DNA of 64,000 nt from Tubulanus polymorphus (Eukaryota > Nemertea > Palaeonemertea > Tubulaniformes > Tubulanidae). The notes beneath the pieces were generated by a model. The model had not been told where the DNA came from, did not search any database, and worked only from the letters and a program-made list of their open reading frames with translations. The stretch covers positions 6,838,001 through 6,902,000 of the forward strand of contig NC_134029.1 in NCBI RefSeq assembly GCF_964204645.1. Reading direction: 5' to 3'. Positions 11,701 through 26,700 of the stretch are shown piece after piece. Within the stretch, counting starts at the first letter, position 1; every line of letters starts with the position of its first letter. Made by a program: the position numbers and the translations under genes.

Positions 11701-14700
11701 CGGTTCCTCACAACCGTTGTTTGGAGAACGACGGCTAGGTACTAGACTAATCAGAATTACAATCTATGTTCCGTCTATAAATCAGCAAGTTGGTACACTG
11801 GCGATGAGAATCAAATTTAAAATTAAATATCTAAACAACAATGAAAATTCGCAATTGTGATCTCCTACTTTCGTTCCGGATTCGTTCCTCATCCATTTGC
11901 TTTTTCTGGAGTCGGCGAAAGCGCTTTGAAACTGAAATGAAAAGTGAACTCCTTTATACTCGTTAATTTCTGCCATCGTCTTAACGGCATTCCATTTATA
12001 TCAGCTTCGTTTACGACGCAATGGATAATGGAATTATTCAAATTTTCTTCAAAAGAATACTTTCATTTTCATTGCGGAACTTCTGCGCAGCTATCACCTT
12101 TTGCGAGGATTTTACTTCGCCCATGGGAACAACATGTCAGGTTGTTTATTACAGTGCAAACTGTAGTAAGGTGCTGCAAATAATTTCCAGCAAGCGATAT
12201 TGTTATTATGTCATTTGATACTCCTTACAACGGTGTATATTTCGCTATGTGTTTTCAAGATCGTGTTTTTTTCAATCCAATTTGAATATCAAAATCAGTT
12301 CAACGATCGTGTACGTATTATTTCGAATAACGCAACATTACACAATGTTCTAATTTTTTGCGCGAAGCCTCTATAACTTGTCAACGATATAGTCTTGACA
12401 CTCTGTTTGTAAAAAGTCAAGAGTCATTTCAATGGAAAGTTCGGTTTTTAAATCAAACGAAGAAAAATATTCGTAATCTAAACACGTTCGCCACTCTAAC
12501 GCCGAGTTGAAAAATCGCCTAAGGAGCAGTCGGGATTTTGTTGATTTTTCCCCGCTTGAATTTAGTGACCGATTGTATACACGTAAAGAGCTGTCTGTCA
12601 ACGAATTGCGTTTGTAATTTCTTGAGCGCAAATATATGTGCTGTTTTTCGAAGTTCTTCAAAGACGTATTATCGAGTAAACAAAGACGAAAATATTTGAT
12701 TTGCCTTCAATTTATTCAAGTTTCACTCTCAACAACAATGGTTTTATACGAAACCGCCGCGGTTAAAGCTTGAATCGTACCTTTATTTCATTCTGGGTTA
12801 AACGTATTGGCTGAAATTTCCAGAAGTCTGATTTGTTAAATTCGCCCTGTCACATTGAGACGGTTTTCGATGGCGCGCGCGTTATTTGCAGACGACTTTT
12901 TGGAGTCCCCCGTTTTTTTGTCTACGCAACTCCCGAAATAATTCGGCATATTGACCCGGGATTGCACAGCAAACGACATGTATACTTGAAAAGAGAATAT
13001 ATGAATTAGTTTGTTGTTTATGTGGCTTTTCGAGAATAAAATGTTGTTTTGTCATGGTTCTGCAAACACACCAAGGAGCGCCTAGTGCGTATTCAAGTCC
13101 TAAATACTGTTTTGTCGGAGATTTTTCTGTGGTTTAATTACATGCATAGAGGAAAAAGCCATGTTCCATATACTTTTTACCAGTAGTTTTTATATATGGA
13201 TTTTGCTACTTGTTGATATATGTATTTATAAATCTCACGGCCAGATTAGATGATCCCGTAGTGGGGTGCATTTCACGATAAAAGAAACATTCTTCGATTC
13301 GGCTTTTGTCGATCTTGTGTAATGGCTGATCGGCTTTTTGTTGGAAACAACTGATATATTCATGCAATCTTACACTTCACCTGGCAATTAAAAATACCGA
13401 CACAAAATGTATAATAGATGTTTTTTTGGACTGAACGACTTCGGTACTGAAGTGTTTATTATGATTTACCCAAAGTTCTTTTGACGGTCTTCAGTCGACC
13501 TCCTTTCTCGGTTGGGTCTTGTAACCATGAAAAGAATTTTCGTCACGGCTCAGTTTTAGAGTTCCCAGAGGCACGTTTACCTCATACGCTCGTCTACGCT
13601 TGTGTCCATATTCTATGTTTACCGGAAAATTTTGGTCGGATGGGAGGAAATGCATTATTGGTAGGAGACCGTGGTTAGACTTATCCGAAAGCCCTTCTGC
13701 TGAACATACGTTCGGCTTTCAGGGTAGTCAGTTTTTTCAAATGAATTATTCAATAACTTTGAAACATCATCAAATCTCATTTTACATTGAATAAGAGCAG
13801 CGAGGCAATACACTATATATCAGCCGGTTTTATAATGACTCTTGTCTGGACGAAAAAAAATGGAGTGGATAAAATGAGAATGGTACATATACATTTACCC
13901 CGATTTATCAAATACAACACAAACTATCGATTAACCCGATTATTTGATTCCTGCAAAAAATAGAACCACAGTATTATGTAACCTCCTTGTTTTTGGATGC
14001 GAACGAACGTATGACTGAACGAGGACGACCCTGGCGGTAACTTGCAAAGTTTTAAGCCCTATTTGATAGCTACACGATTCAGGATTCAGTTTACATCTCA
14101 CCCGGCATGCGATGAGGGAGATTCTTGACCACGTATAAGGTTTACCAATTTACGACATATCTTGTCATTTTGTTCATTCCAATCATTTATAACACTGGTA
14201 TATATATCTCGGCTCTCAAGTTAAGGATAAATCTGTTTCGACACGATATCTTATCGTTTCTGTAATAATACGCATTTTTCAAATATTCTTCTAGTTACGA
14301 TTACAAACGCATAAAACATTGTAAAGTAGAATGTGTTATCGGAAGAACACGAATAAAGCATGTCATGCTAATCTTCCGGACATACAAGTTATTCACCTCA
14401 TTCACTGTCGTTATGATTAAAAAAAGATAAATCTATTTTGGGGCACGCACTCCATAAGTTAGAATAATCCTACGCACGTATCCTATCCACGGGATAGATA
14501 TCATAATAAAGGAAATCACGTATCGGATGGAAACAAATATGCATGTACAGAGTAACAGAACATTGCAACACTGGTGATCGAATTAACGAATAAATCTCTG
14601 AGGTGAACATTTACAAGCATCTGTAGAAAAATAGACTACTCGAAAACATATTTTAAATGTCTGTCAAGTCGTTCTCAAGAACTCATAAAAATGAATTAAC

Positions 14701-17700
14701 TTGACTCAACAGTATGTAAACAGGGTTCGTAATGACTTAACCATTTATATCATCAATTTCTTAAGTAGTTATATAACTGGCTCGTTGAACTTAAGTAAAG
14801 ATATTGATAAGCATAGTGTGTAGATCATGTCTACTCGATGGAAACCAGTTGAACTTGCGTCAGTTCGAAAATAAACCCGCCATTGGCTACGTGATTGCGA
14901 ACACGCGTGTACTTCATTAAAGTCCGCATTATATTTCTAAGAGATCTACCAAAAATAACCTTTGTATAATAATGCATTGACTTTCGGGCCAAATTTTTTC
15001 TCATTGCAACATTGCATTTTCTGAAAACCGAAAATATCGTTGGTTCATTAGGTGTCTATAGAATTGATATCAATTTGTGTGTATACGTTACATAACGAAG
15101 TTGTGATTGTGATTTTTAAAGCCATTGACATAATTGGCTAATGAACCTTTCTTTCATATACATACGTGCCAAAATAGGGTTGAGTAGGATTGAATTCTAT
15201 ATCGCCCGAAACAAGGAAAGATTGAAGAGCGGTTTAATGAATATGTATATATAGTGCTTGGAAATGTTTGACATGCGTGCCGGAGGCAAGAATGCATAGT
15301 TACTTCAACCCCCCAAACAGTATACAATTTCTACACGACCGTTTGACAAGGCAGACACCTGCAGTTAGAAAATCCGCTCTTCACACTTCTATTCTGAAAT
15401 AATTGGATCGCGATTTTAATCGGAAATGCTCGGCGGTGTGTCTTAAAAGTTGGCCACCGTTGTCTCCTGCGGTCGGAAATGTGTTATACGTTCGCGGATT
15501 AGTCCTTGTCGCGGTGAAGATATCCCGTATTCTCGGTGATTTTAGGCGAAATTGAATTCATAGAAATTTTCTCACCATTGAAAACACCTATTCTTAGTTG
15601 CTTATACCGCAAAACAACTAAGATAACTCGATGATGAATTAAGATCCCGATGAGCATTTTATAAACAAGACTCAATAAAAGCTGTCGAACTTAATTGTCC
15701 CAGTCTTCCGAGTAATCATCACATGTGCTGGGGCTTAGTATCTACGATTATTTCAATATAAGTGTAGAAAATCCCACAAATCCAAAAAGACGAAATGTTT
15801 AGTAGAAAATGAATATCCTGCAACGTTTCAGCTATTATCAAAGAGCCATCATCAGGCATACTGATAACAGATAAAGTCACATATAAATCGGGGAAGGATC
15901 CATAAGGGAGGAATACGGGGGATCGCACCCCCTTAAAAAGGTCAAGTTGCACTGAAATATCATGTAAAAATGAAAAATATTAAGCTGCTACCTAAAAAAT
16001 GTTAAATTAAGTTTGTTCTTTGTAGGTTCGAAAGAGATTTTAAAACACCAAAACTATAAAGAATTTATTAAAAACTCGAATTTTCGGTTTTATCCTAAAA
16101 ACCATTCTCAAGAGGAACACTCTTGAGAATGGTTTTTAGGATAAAACTGAAAATTCGAGTTTTTAATAAATTCTTTATTATAGTTTTGATGTTTTAAAAT
16201 CTCTTTCGAACTTGTGATTGTGGGACTCATATTTCATTCGTCTCTCGCGATTTATTGCGTAGTTTTATCACGTTGTTCTTTGTATTTCCAAATTTGAGTT
16301 AATATTTTCCGATGAGCTTTCTGTCAGATTGCCTTTTTAAATTATTTGGGAGGTGCACCCCTCCCTGAATCAGACCCTCGGTCCACCCTTGACAAGAATC
16401 AAACGAAGGAACTAAGTGAGCGAGTAAGTTCTGAAAAACAATCTTCCATCCTCAGTCGCTGTACGGAGAAATCGATGTAACCAAACGAAACGGAATGTAA
16501 ACGTTCGAATAAACTACATTTATTTTTGACTTTCGTAGATTTCAATAATTAGATCGCACTCGGCGCAGAATTGGGCCAATAGGTACTTGATGTACTTGAC
16601 GTGTTTGCCCCGGGTCAATTTACGAGAGCGCTTCACGGTTCTTGCTGACAATCCTCGGCAAACAACAACGACAAAAACGTGATCAGAGAATACCACCGTC
16701 GACTCATCGATCCGTAGCAGAGAAATGAAATATTTTACGCCGATATTAATAAGTTCATTTCCAATAACTGTTCCCACTGTTATTTTTCGCGAATAATAGA
16801 TCTTTACCGGTAAAACAATTTTCACCCGAATCTGTATTCGTATTTTCCTAAAATCTTTAAAGGGATTTGGCATGTAGATTCCATATAAGATTAATGAGTC
16901 ACTTATTTTAAATTAGAAGATTAAAGTAGATGATTATGAATTGTCTCTGAACAAATATTTGACAAAGTGACAAATGGGGTCGCCTGAGATTTATACCGGT
17001 ATCATATTTTAACTGTTCGTTAATAGAAAAAAACTGAATTGCAATCGTTAGAATTTAGATAATGACCGTCGCCAAGGAATGTATTTGTTGGTAGGAATTT
17101 TTCCTAAAATACGCGAATTCTCATAATTTTGTTTGTCGGTTCAGCGTAGAATAATTGAAATTCTGAATGTGTAGTTGCATGGACTCGATGGGACCACGAG
17201 AACATTTTTCTGCTCGGTGGGATATGAAATACTTACACGCATTCTTGAAAAATGAAAAGTAAATGTTTTTTGGCGTTGTCCACGCGCAACTCTCGACAAC
17301 GGTCTTCGCCCCTGGGGATGTAGGAACGTTCGGTGCACATTCCTATCATTTTTGCACGAAAAACGTGGAAGGAAATTAAAATTGCGCAACGATTTCCCAC
17401 GGGCTGTTTGCAGTTCAGAACATTGGAATTCCGTAATCTCTGTAGCATAATCCAAAGGCCCGGTTATTTGTAATAAAAATCAGTACTTCGAAAATTAATT
17501 GAAATAATGCACGGGTCTTTTTTTAATTTGAATACTGCCATGACGATTCAGTATATATTTCTAAATCTCGTTGTTTTTTTCAGCGTTAGATACCAGTAAT
17601 GGGGCCGTCAAGAAACAAATGTTTGAATTGCTGTCGTCGCTCTGCTACTATTCTACCGACGGGTACAATAGAGCTATTGATGCACTCGAAACTTACAAGG

Positions 17701-20700
17701 TACGTAGGCCATTCTCGTCCAAAAACTAAACCATTCTACGTGAAAAATACTGGAGTAAACGACCAACATGTACACCGTGTCCTATTTCAATGTTTCCTCT
17801 GACAGAGTTTGCTTATACATACACAGGAAATGAATTCGGGCGGAGTAATCGACATTCAAAGACATAACCAGGAATCGAACTCTCTATGAGAACCTCTGTG
17901 ACTGCAATTCACACATTTTACCGCACATTTTTTAAACAAACACCAAATTGCCTCGGGTAAACACTTGTGCGACAAATCTACACCAAAACATCAAATACTA
18001 GAATGCGTTTTTCGCCGATTAAAGATTGTAGAGAGGTTCGCAATAATAGCAACACGGGTCGCAATCGAATATCCCCTTTCGGTGTTATAAAGTGGACCGA
18101 TGTTTATTTTAAGAACGTTGCATGTACCTACAAGGATATGTTTCAGCTTAGGCTATTAGACATTTCCAGAAGAGTAAACATATAAATCTATAAACTTCGA
18201 CAAATAGAGAGTTTCTATACGACAATAAAGACATGTTCCTGGTCATAAAAAATAATTCGACTGTCATGCGGGGGAGTTTTTGATTGCAGGCCAATATTTG
18301 CAATATGATTTGGGAGCTGATGATAAAGGGCAGGTAATCATGAATATTTAGGGTAGGGGAAAATCGCTGTTTTGTCATTGCTGTTAAAGGGTCTAATAAA
18401 ATAATCAACCCATATCTGTTAAACCTGAACTAAAAATAATCATTCCCGATTGGACAGTTTGCTACGATATGCATAAGAAGCTTGGGGACCTTTCTAAACT
18501 GGGGAAATAGGCTCCAAAAGATAGTGTTCGGTGACGACGGGGTCTGTGTCTAATTTCTTCTTGTTCGGCTTAGTGACCATTGCAATATTCGCACATTCAG
18601 TACACATGCGTTTAGAGCGTCAATCTAACCTTCACAGGCATTATCATTCATAATAATGTATATACCTCTCAATGCGCCATGTCCAGAGAAAACCTTATTT
18701 CGCCCACAAAAACCACCGCTATTCATTATTAGCGTTTTATGACAAGTTAATATTGCCAGCGCGCGCTTAATATTTTGTGGTTTTATTTCCTTCAACCGGA
18801 ACTCTGTTATTTTCAACGGCTCACTGCCCTGGTTTTTCTGTTGACATTCTATCAATGGAGGCGCGTGTCACATCTTTCAACGTGCCCACTCCCTAACGAC
18901 TTGACAGGGAGAGTCTTCTTTGAAATTTCAGTAAAATCTAACCGCAAAAATTTTCTAATAGCCACGATTCGAGTGGATTGCAGGGATATTTGCTTTATTA
19001 TACCCGGATATTCTGTCTAACTTTTGGCCCATTTGAGGTCTGCCCTTCATTCAGGGAGGTATCAATTCCGAAACTGCATTATGAGAATTCAAATGCCGGT
19101 AGGTACCAAGTTTGATATCTTTATAGATTTATTAAGTTATAGTTATACTGTGGAAATATTTAGCAATTCGATTATCCCGAAAACCATTCTAGGTACTTAA
19201 GATTTGGTTAGTAAATTTTCTTTTCCAGTTTCGGTTTAGCCACCATTTGTTGCAAGACTCACTCAGGCGCATCTTTGATATTTCGAAAATTATCTAGGGT
19301 TAAGATAGAATACATACGCAAACTCATACACCCTGCCTCACTCCCGGCATGGTGTGGTGGGTTTTTAAGGGACAGCAAATCAAAACGAATCAGACAAAAT
19401 CTATCAACCAAATCAAGAATAGGGATAATCCTTTTTTTAAGATCAAACCATTATCAAACACTAATTCTATCGAATCTCTTGTCTGAGAAACTCAATGATG
19501 ATACCATCGCAACTCAATGTAACGCCTGTCGTTTGCTGTGCGACCCTTGATCCGAATTCGTATTTCATTCAAATATATACAATTTGAGGATTTTTGAAAT
19601 TGGCCTCAATTTCCAACCAGCACAAAAATATGTTACGTATCTACTCTTGTAAATATGTAAATAGTGAGATCAAATATCTTTATAGTACCAATGTAGAATT
19701 TAGAATTTAGTGAGTAGAAATTTCTACGAATTATTGAGATTATCTAAATATTTTCCTGTATAGATTTGTGTCATTTCCTGATAAATCTTAAGACATTTCC
19801 TTGCACCTGTGGACACGACTCTTTCTTGTTAAGACAGACACATCATTTATTTGTTCCCTGCTAATTTTCTTGAAGTGAAATTACACGAAATTAATTCAAA
19901 CGCACGTACACACAGCGGGCAAATATTGTTTGTTAGCTCAGTAGAATTAGCCATTAGAAACTTAAGTTTGAAAAGATTTAGTTTTATAAGCTACTCATTT
20001 ATGTTTAAATAGTTAGGTTTATAATGTCCCCCGTAAAGACGTCCTCAAAACGCTCACGGTCTAATTGGAAATGATAATTATATCTGAGGTCACTGCCTGG
20101 AAAGCTCACACCTTTGCTAATAATATATAGATACTCGTTGAAGTACATACTGAATGTTCCAGTATAAGCTATCTAAAAGCCGCTGAATTGAACACTACAT
20201 TTTAAGTAGAATAATTAGTTCCAAACTGGAATCAATCTTCAGAGTCCCTGCTCCTTCCTTTTTCATTCAAACATTTAGAATACCCCGCTTATATCGGGAA
20301 TACGAAATATTTAAGACCTATATCTTACTTATTGCTTCATTCCCATATATTTAATGTCATTCTTTATTTTTTTGGCAGAGTGAGAAAAAGACTCGTCATC
20401 GCTTTAGTATTTTAGTCGACGAACTGAGATTGGCAGAATCCACGCTGCCTTACAAGGGAATCATTCTAGCTTTCATCAACTGTATCATCAACCAGACCGA
20501 GTCATTAGATGAACGAGTCCGCGTTCGAAACGAATTTCTAGGTAAGTATATTCCCGGTTTCATACGGACGTTAGTCTCCGAATTTAACCATATGAGTTCA
20601 TTCGCAAGGGCCGATTTCATCGACTAGGAGGATTGAGATTTTTTGTGAAGCAAGGGTGAGCTTGTTAAAGACACTCTACACTAAACCCCGTGGCCGGTTT

Positions 20701-23700
20701 CGTACTGACTGTTCTTTGTGGAGCTATCGCCTTGGTTGTAGACTGTTAGTGCAAAAAGACCAGATAATCAATGGAGACAAAATGATATTGCTTTTATGAT
20801 ATCGACATTTCCCACTTTATTAATAAATTTCCATCATCAATGTAACAGATTGAACGTGCCAAACTTAGTAAAGAGAACGTTGTATAAACGCAGAGACCCC
20901 TTAAGTATATATGTGAGTTATAGCCTATAATTTCGATGAGTTTTACTCGCACTTTCTCTAGCGAACTTCTTTTAATCAATGAATTGCTTTTTTCCACCGA
21001 ACAACTTGACGAGGTATCTATCAAAGGAGACCAAACTACGTATAATTTAACAGAGGAAAAGTTGAAAAGTTTCTATTGGTAGAAAAGGTTTCGTATGTAG
21101 CCGTGCTTGCCAATTAGAATTTTACGTTTACGTTGAGGTTTTAAAAGCAATTTACCCGAGCCGAAGCAGACGATTTCAATTAGCAACCGACATATGTATA
21201 CCAAATAGATTGGGTTGAAGATAACATTTACGTCTGAGACAAGTAAAAAATGAAAGGAATATTTGTTTTTCGGTCTTGAAAATATATGCAGAAAACGTGC
21301 AGCCCGACCCGTTCGGGACAACCCTGTAATTCAGCCAATTTGATTTATTTAAGCTTCGTTAATCAGTTGTTATTTTGGCTTTTATGTGCGACGCAACGGG
21401 TTTTATCGCGTTTACTTTGATGTCGAAAATATAGCCTCAATGACCAACCGTTAATCAAATGAGTTCTTATAAAAAGTTGACATCGGTACAAGGCGTGTCC
21501 ACGGAGCCGAGACTTCGCCTTGTGTTTACGCACTCCGCTTGGGATCCGCGATAATAGCCAGGAAAATCATAGGTTTACATTTCACCAATTATAACAATAG
21601 GTGCGTTACTAATTAAAACGAAATAGATCTAATTGTACGCAAATAAAGGATATACGGATATATGTCGGGTGTAGGTTTACGAAAAGACATAATTCATAAA
21701 ACTGAAATAATTCCAACTGCGCACAGCGATAAAAAAACTTTTTGCAGAATTTCTTCTATACGTATTAACCTGCAACAACTTTATCTAAAAAATAACTGTA
21801 TGATTTCTTTCACACGCGTCAAGAATTTTAAACCCCGATTATAAATATGTGTCTCGACCCCGGAATGCAGGCATTCTATATATGAAATATGAATATGCAT
21901 TAACGTCGGAAAACCCCTGGATACAAAGCCCAAATAAAAAGTTGTTTTGACCACGTCTTTACAAGTATAATTCACCGACAAACAGCCTTGAAACTGCTTC
22001 CAACTAAACTTTTGTATTTGCGGAATTCAAGATATGCAGCGGCGTATTGGTATTATTATTGAAATACGGATTAATATTGTAACGCTCGTCGAATATGAAT
22101 TGCCGAAAATAAATTTCAGTATTTTTTTCCACTTTCGCCGACAGGGTTTTTAAAGAGAGAGATACTCTATTCACAGATGACGTCAATTCGTCTTGTTCGC
22201 GTTAACCCGAAGATCAGGTTTTTGAAGTGTAGACGCGTATATTTAGGTAGCCCCTGACATAGGGCTGTCGTATGCAAAATGCATAATAGATACTTCAATG
22301 CAAATCATGTATATGTATACAAATAAAGAATATAGCTTCGAAAGATTTCATTCGGCGCTTTATTTAGATGATTTCATAGTTAAATGCACCAACGCGTTCA
22401 TCGTTTGTAGAACTGTCAACAATTCGTTAACCAAAATGGCGTCACATCGAATTCTGGGAACGACGCTCAAGAATAACAAATACTTCCTTGAATCAAGCAC
22501 ACAACTTTTTAGAATTCTTTTTTTTTCTTACAAAATGAAATTCAAATATGCTAGGTCCCAGTGTCAGTCGTGAAACTGATCTTCCTAAAAAGCTGAGTCC
22601 ATTGGGAACACGAGGGACGCCCATGCAATGTCGGACCCAGGGTTTTTCCCGCCCACCGACCAAAATGGCCCCATTTCATCAACATTTTACACAGAATAGA
22701 ATAGATAAAAGCAGTCATTTATTTAACTTTTTAGGGTTTGGTTTTTGCGCGTAGCTAATTGTTCTCTACGAAATATCGAATGCAATATATTGATCATAAC
22801 TTTTTACACACATAGTTTTCTAGGATATCAACGTAATTTTGTGAACTTGTAGATATTTTTGCTGAAAGATTGCGCAATCAGTTGCGTCTGTACGGCGTAG
22901 TATTCTTCACTGAATATTCAAAAGGAATTGTTTTTCCTTTCAGTTAATTTAAGAGCTTATTTTCATTCTAAAAACCAACTGTCATCAGAAACGTGCTTAA
23001 ACCACGAATCAAGATCCTATTAAAAAAGACACGCTAGTGTTGTCGCGTTAAAAGAAAAATGCACCGAAAAAATATCGAATTAATTAAGACTGTTTGACCC
23101 ATATACGGCATATAATCGAAGGGAACACTTAATTCGCATAAGACTTGATTAACGACCGATTTAAAAGCTCTGCACTTTATGATCTTGCTGGAGTAAAAGC
23201 GAAAAAGTTTCATTCAATATGAATTTTTAAAATCGAGGTTAGTATCGTAGGAGAACTGGTGTTTTAATGTTTATGTGACGGTCTATACCTAGACGCCTCA
23301 AGTGGCGCAATAAAATTCGCTTTCAAATGTTGGTTATACGTTATAAAACGACAAAACGTGATAACCACCAAAAGACCAGCGAATATAGCGAAACAAAGAA
23401 AGTTAAATTAGCTTTTTTCGATAAACGAGTAACTTTCTCGCACGTGCGTTTGTCGGAATTTTAAAAATTGAACTTCAAAGTGACTTTGGAACAGTTTTGA
23501 AAAGAAATGAACAATAACCGATATTACGTCCTCGGGATTTTCTTTTCGAAATTGCCCATCAAAGATATATCGTTATTATTTACGATTTGCATCAGTGCCC
23601 TTTCTTTAAAGTTGCCACGTAACCAAACACGAAAACAAAAGATAAACTATATCAAGCCCAATACCTGGAAACAAAAAGCCCATGAACTAAATTGAATTGA

Positions 23701-26700
23701 AAAATAGAAGTGAAAAGAGAGATTACGAACAGTTTGCGATGAAAATAAGCATGATCTTCAATTGCAGCTTTAAAGCTTCTAGACGCAATTAACCAACTAA
23801 AAAAGGTGAATGATATCGAACAGAATTCTGACGTAGCCGTTCAGTTGGAAGTATTCGACGATAAGAAAACGTCTGACGATGAACATTCGCCATCACTCGA
23901 AGGGGTAGACATCAGTAATTGCGTTGATGTATTCCACGCAATATTCAAACAGGTAAAATTTACGATATTTGCCTTAGATATGATATCTACTGCATCTACT
24001 ATACGAACATCGGGCTAGAAATATCAATTTTGGAAAAAATCTCGAAATCAAATGGAAACGACCAACTTAAGGTCTCTATTGATTAGCTGCAACGGGTTGA
24101 AGATTTTTGGTATTTTGTTTGTTATTTTTTTCCAAGATAATTTTTCAATTTTCACGAATTAAACTCAGGATTGTGAAAATTGGTGGTCTCTTCGGAAAGG
24201 TGGTTAAATCGCATCTACTTTATTCCTGTTTTTTTTTTCATAATGACAGTCCACGGAAAAACCACGTTATTCATGACAGTTCAGGTTCATGATTATATTT
24301 CAAAGCTCTCAGTGCCTTTTCATCCATCATTTGCTTAAGTAGACGTGGATAATAATTGTTCCTCATACATGCCCACGCTTCCCGGGATCTTGTAGACTTC
24401 TACTGATGGTTGACGCGCATGATTGAAGCCATCAAATAGGCAATTACCGCTTTACTTACCTTGGTTATAGATAATTAATCATCGATTAGCCTTGCCTCAG
24501 GGACATAGAATAGTCTTATGCGAAAACTCCCGGAAAAAATCGCCGCAAACGACCCGAACGAAATATTTCATTTTTCAAAACATCCGAATTTCTCATTCTT
24601 TCAGGTTGTCGACACAACTTTCGAGATTCCGTTCATCGCCATTCTTCAGCACCTGCTACAAATCGACCAATCAGATCCCATGGCGGATATCGTCTGGGAG
24701 ACTGTGGAAAAACTAGTTTATAGAGCAACACTAATGGAAAAGGGCGAAAAACCTGAAAAACTCATACAAACGGGTACAAGACGCTTGAAAAAAGCAGTTA
24801 GCGGACAGTGTATTTGTACATGTCATAATTTAGCCAGTCAAGAACGTTTACATCGCGCTTCATCGATAGTTAGACCGAATCGGTTAGGATTATCGGCCGT
24901 GTCGAATCCGTCGTTATTATCTCCGACTGGGATTGACGATATTGACGGGGAGGTCCCTCCACCACTTCCGCCTAAACGTGGTTCACAAAGTGCTCCGCCA
25001 CCAGCACCGCCCCCACCCCCGCCACCACCACCCCCGCCGCCGCTAATGGGTGGTGCTCCAGTGCCGCCACCTCCCCCTCCACCTCTACCAGGTGGAGGCC
25101 CACCTCCACCACCCGGATTTGCCAAACCCGTCGCAAAACTACCTCAACAGGATATTCCTAAACCAAAACGTAAAATGAAACTTTTCCAATGGAACAAAAT
25201 TCCGGCCACAAAAGTCGTCGGTAAAGACAACATGTGGACGACAGTTGGAAATATGTTCAGTGGATATAACGTTAATTTCGAGCAAATTGAACAATTATTC
25301 TGTAAATCAGAACCACAAGAAAAGCAAACTCAGAAAAAAGATTCAGTAGAGGGACCGAATCAAGTTGAAAAGAAGAAATCAGAAACGGTAACAGGAATGA
25401 AATAATTGTAGTACACGTGTACATTTGTAATGTCGGGTAGATTTTAATACAGTATGATATTTTCGTTCGTTTAGGTTAATCTATTAGACGGCAAGCGAAA
25501 TTTGAACATCAACATATTCCTGAAACAGTTTCGCCTGTCGCACGAAGATCTAGTTGAACTCATTGAGGAAGGGGACAGTCAGGATTTCGGAGTCGAAAAA
25601 CTCAAAGGATTGACGAAATTACTACCTACTTCAGATGAGGTACGTGTGTGTAGATATTTCATACCTAAAAGAGGTTTTCAAGTGGCTTGTTCCTCCGATA
25701 CATGTTCAACGACGAAGGAGACATGTGATATTAGTAAAGAGACCCGGATAAGAGCTAGAAAAGAGCAAAGAATTCAATAATCGAGCAACAAAAGTGGTTA
25801 GTTCTTCAGCATATCATAGAGGGGTTTTCATGTGTATTTCAGAGCTGAAGAACCGATCAAATATGAGGTCAACATGCGAAGGTTTCTACTAGTTATTCTT
25901 ATAATATTTTCAACGATATATATCACTCTTTAGGTCATGGTTGACCTAATCCTAGATTTTCTCATGGAATAGATCGTATATGCATTTTTCTAATCTAGGA
26001 TCTACAGCACGATGACATAAATAGCCCATTAAAATTCAATGGTTCCCTACGGTAAAACCTGCAGTGTATTGCCTCGATAATTAATGGCTTCTCGATATCT
26101 TTATGAGTTTATAGTTTGATCAAAAACATATCGATAATTTCCTTGACCCGATTCGTGAATCTAGGCCAAGCTATTTTTCTTTACTCATTGTTTGATAACA
26201 ATCGTACAGTCGTAAGAATGTTTTTCGTTCATTCCGTCAAAATCGATGGGTTCCCGAAAGACAAAAATAAATTCCGTACGGATTGAATAGGTTTACCATT
26301 CGATCGACAAACTAGATATTGTTCGATTGTAAAGACCAATTTATAATCGTTGAATTTGTTTAATCTGTTGGATTTTTTTTGTATCTCTTTTCTGTGAGTC
26401 AGCATATCTACCTGCTTAGTGAGTATCGAAATACCATATCCCGTTTTAAGGCCATAATCAAACCCACCACAAACTTAATGAGGTTGTTCAGTTATCAGTT
26501 TTGGCCTGATATGGGGAGCTGGATATACTGAAACCTAAGATATGACTCAGCCGAAAATAACCGAAACCTGCTACGACTTCATTTTACTAACATACATGTT
26601 ATATAGAGAATCCCTCACTAACAAAACGAGAAAGATGGAGTCCGAATAGTTTCCTTTAAGCTAATGATTCATTGATTCAACGTTTCGACAATAACCTAAT

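Larger units (their letters stand above)
9206..17583 (+). other. INF2 intron 1 (8.4 kb)
   Basis: GT-AG intron from the first coding exon to the exon encoding [12 protein letters not shown]. It contains the ribozyme-like copy C (15820-15857), a 186-bp hairpin (16026-16211) and an antisense open frame of 117 codons (16520-16873). Otherwise I see no exon or RNA gene. Confidence 0.8.

Noticed and set aside
17860-17925. tRNA gene on the minus strand in INF2 intron 2
   Set aside because: Only a box-B-like piece is seen; no box A at correct spacing and no foldable arms.
22298-22754. Open frames of 91 and 68 codons in INF2 intron 3
   Set aside because: No splice structure, no known family, composition like the surrounding intron.
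24838-25125. Minus-strand Gly-rich 95-codon frame
   Set aside because: It is the antisense of the INF2 FH1 polyproline coding sequence.
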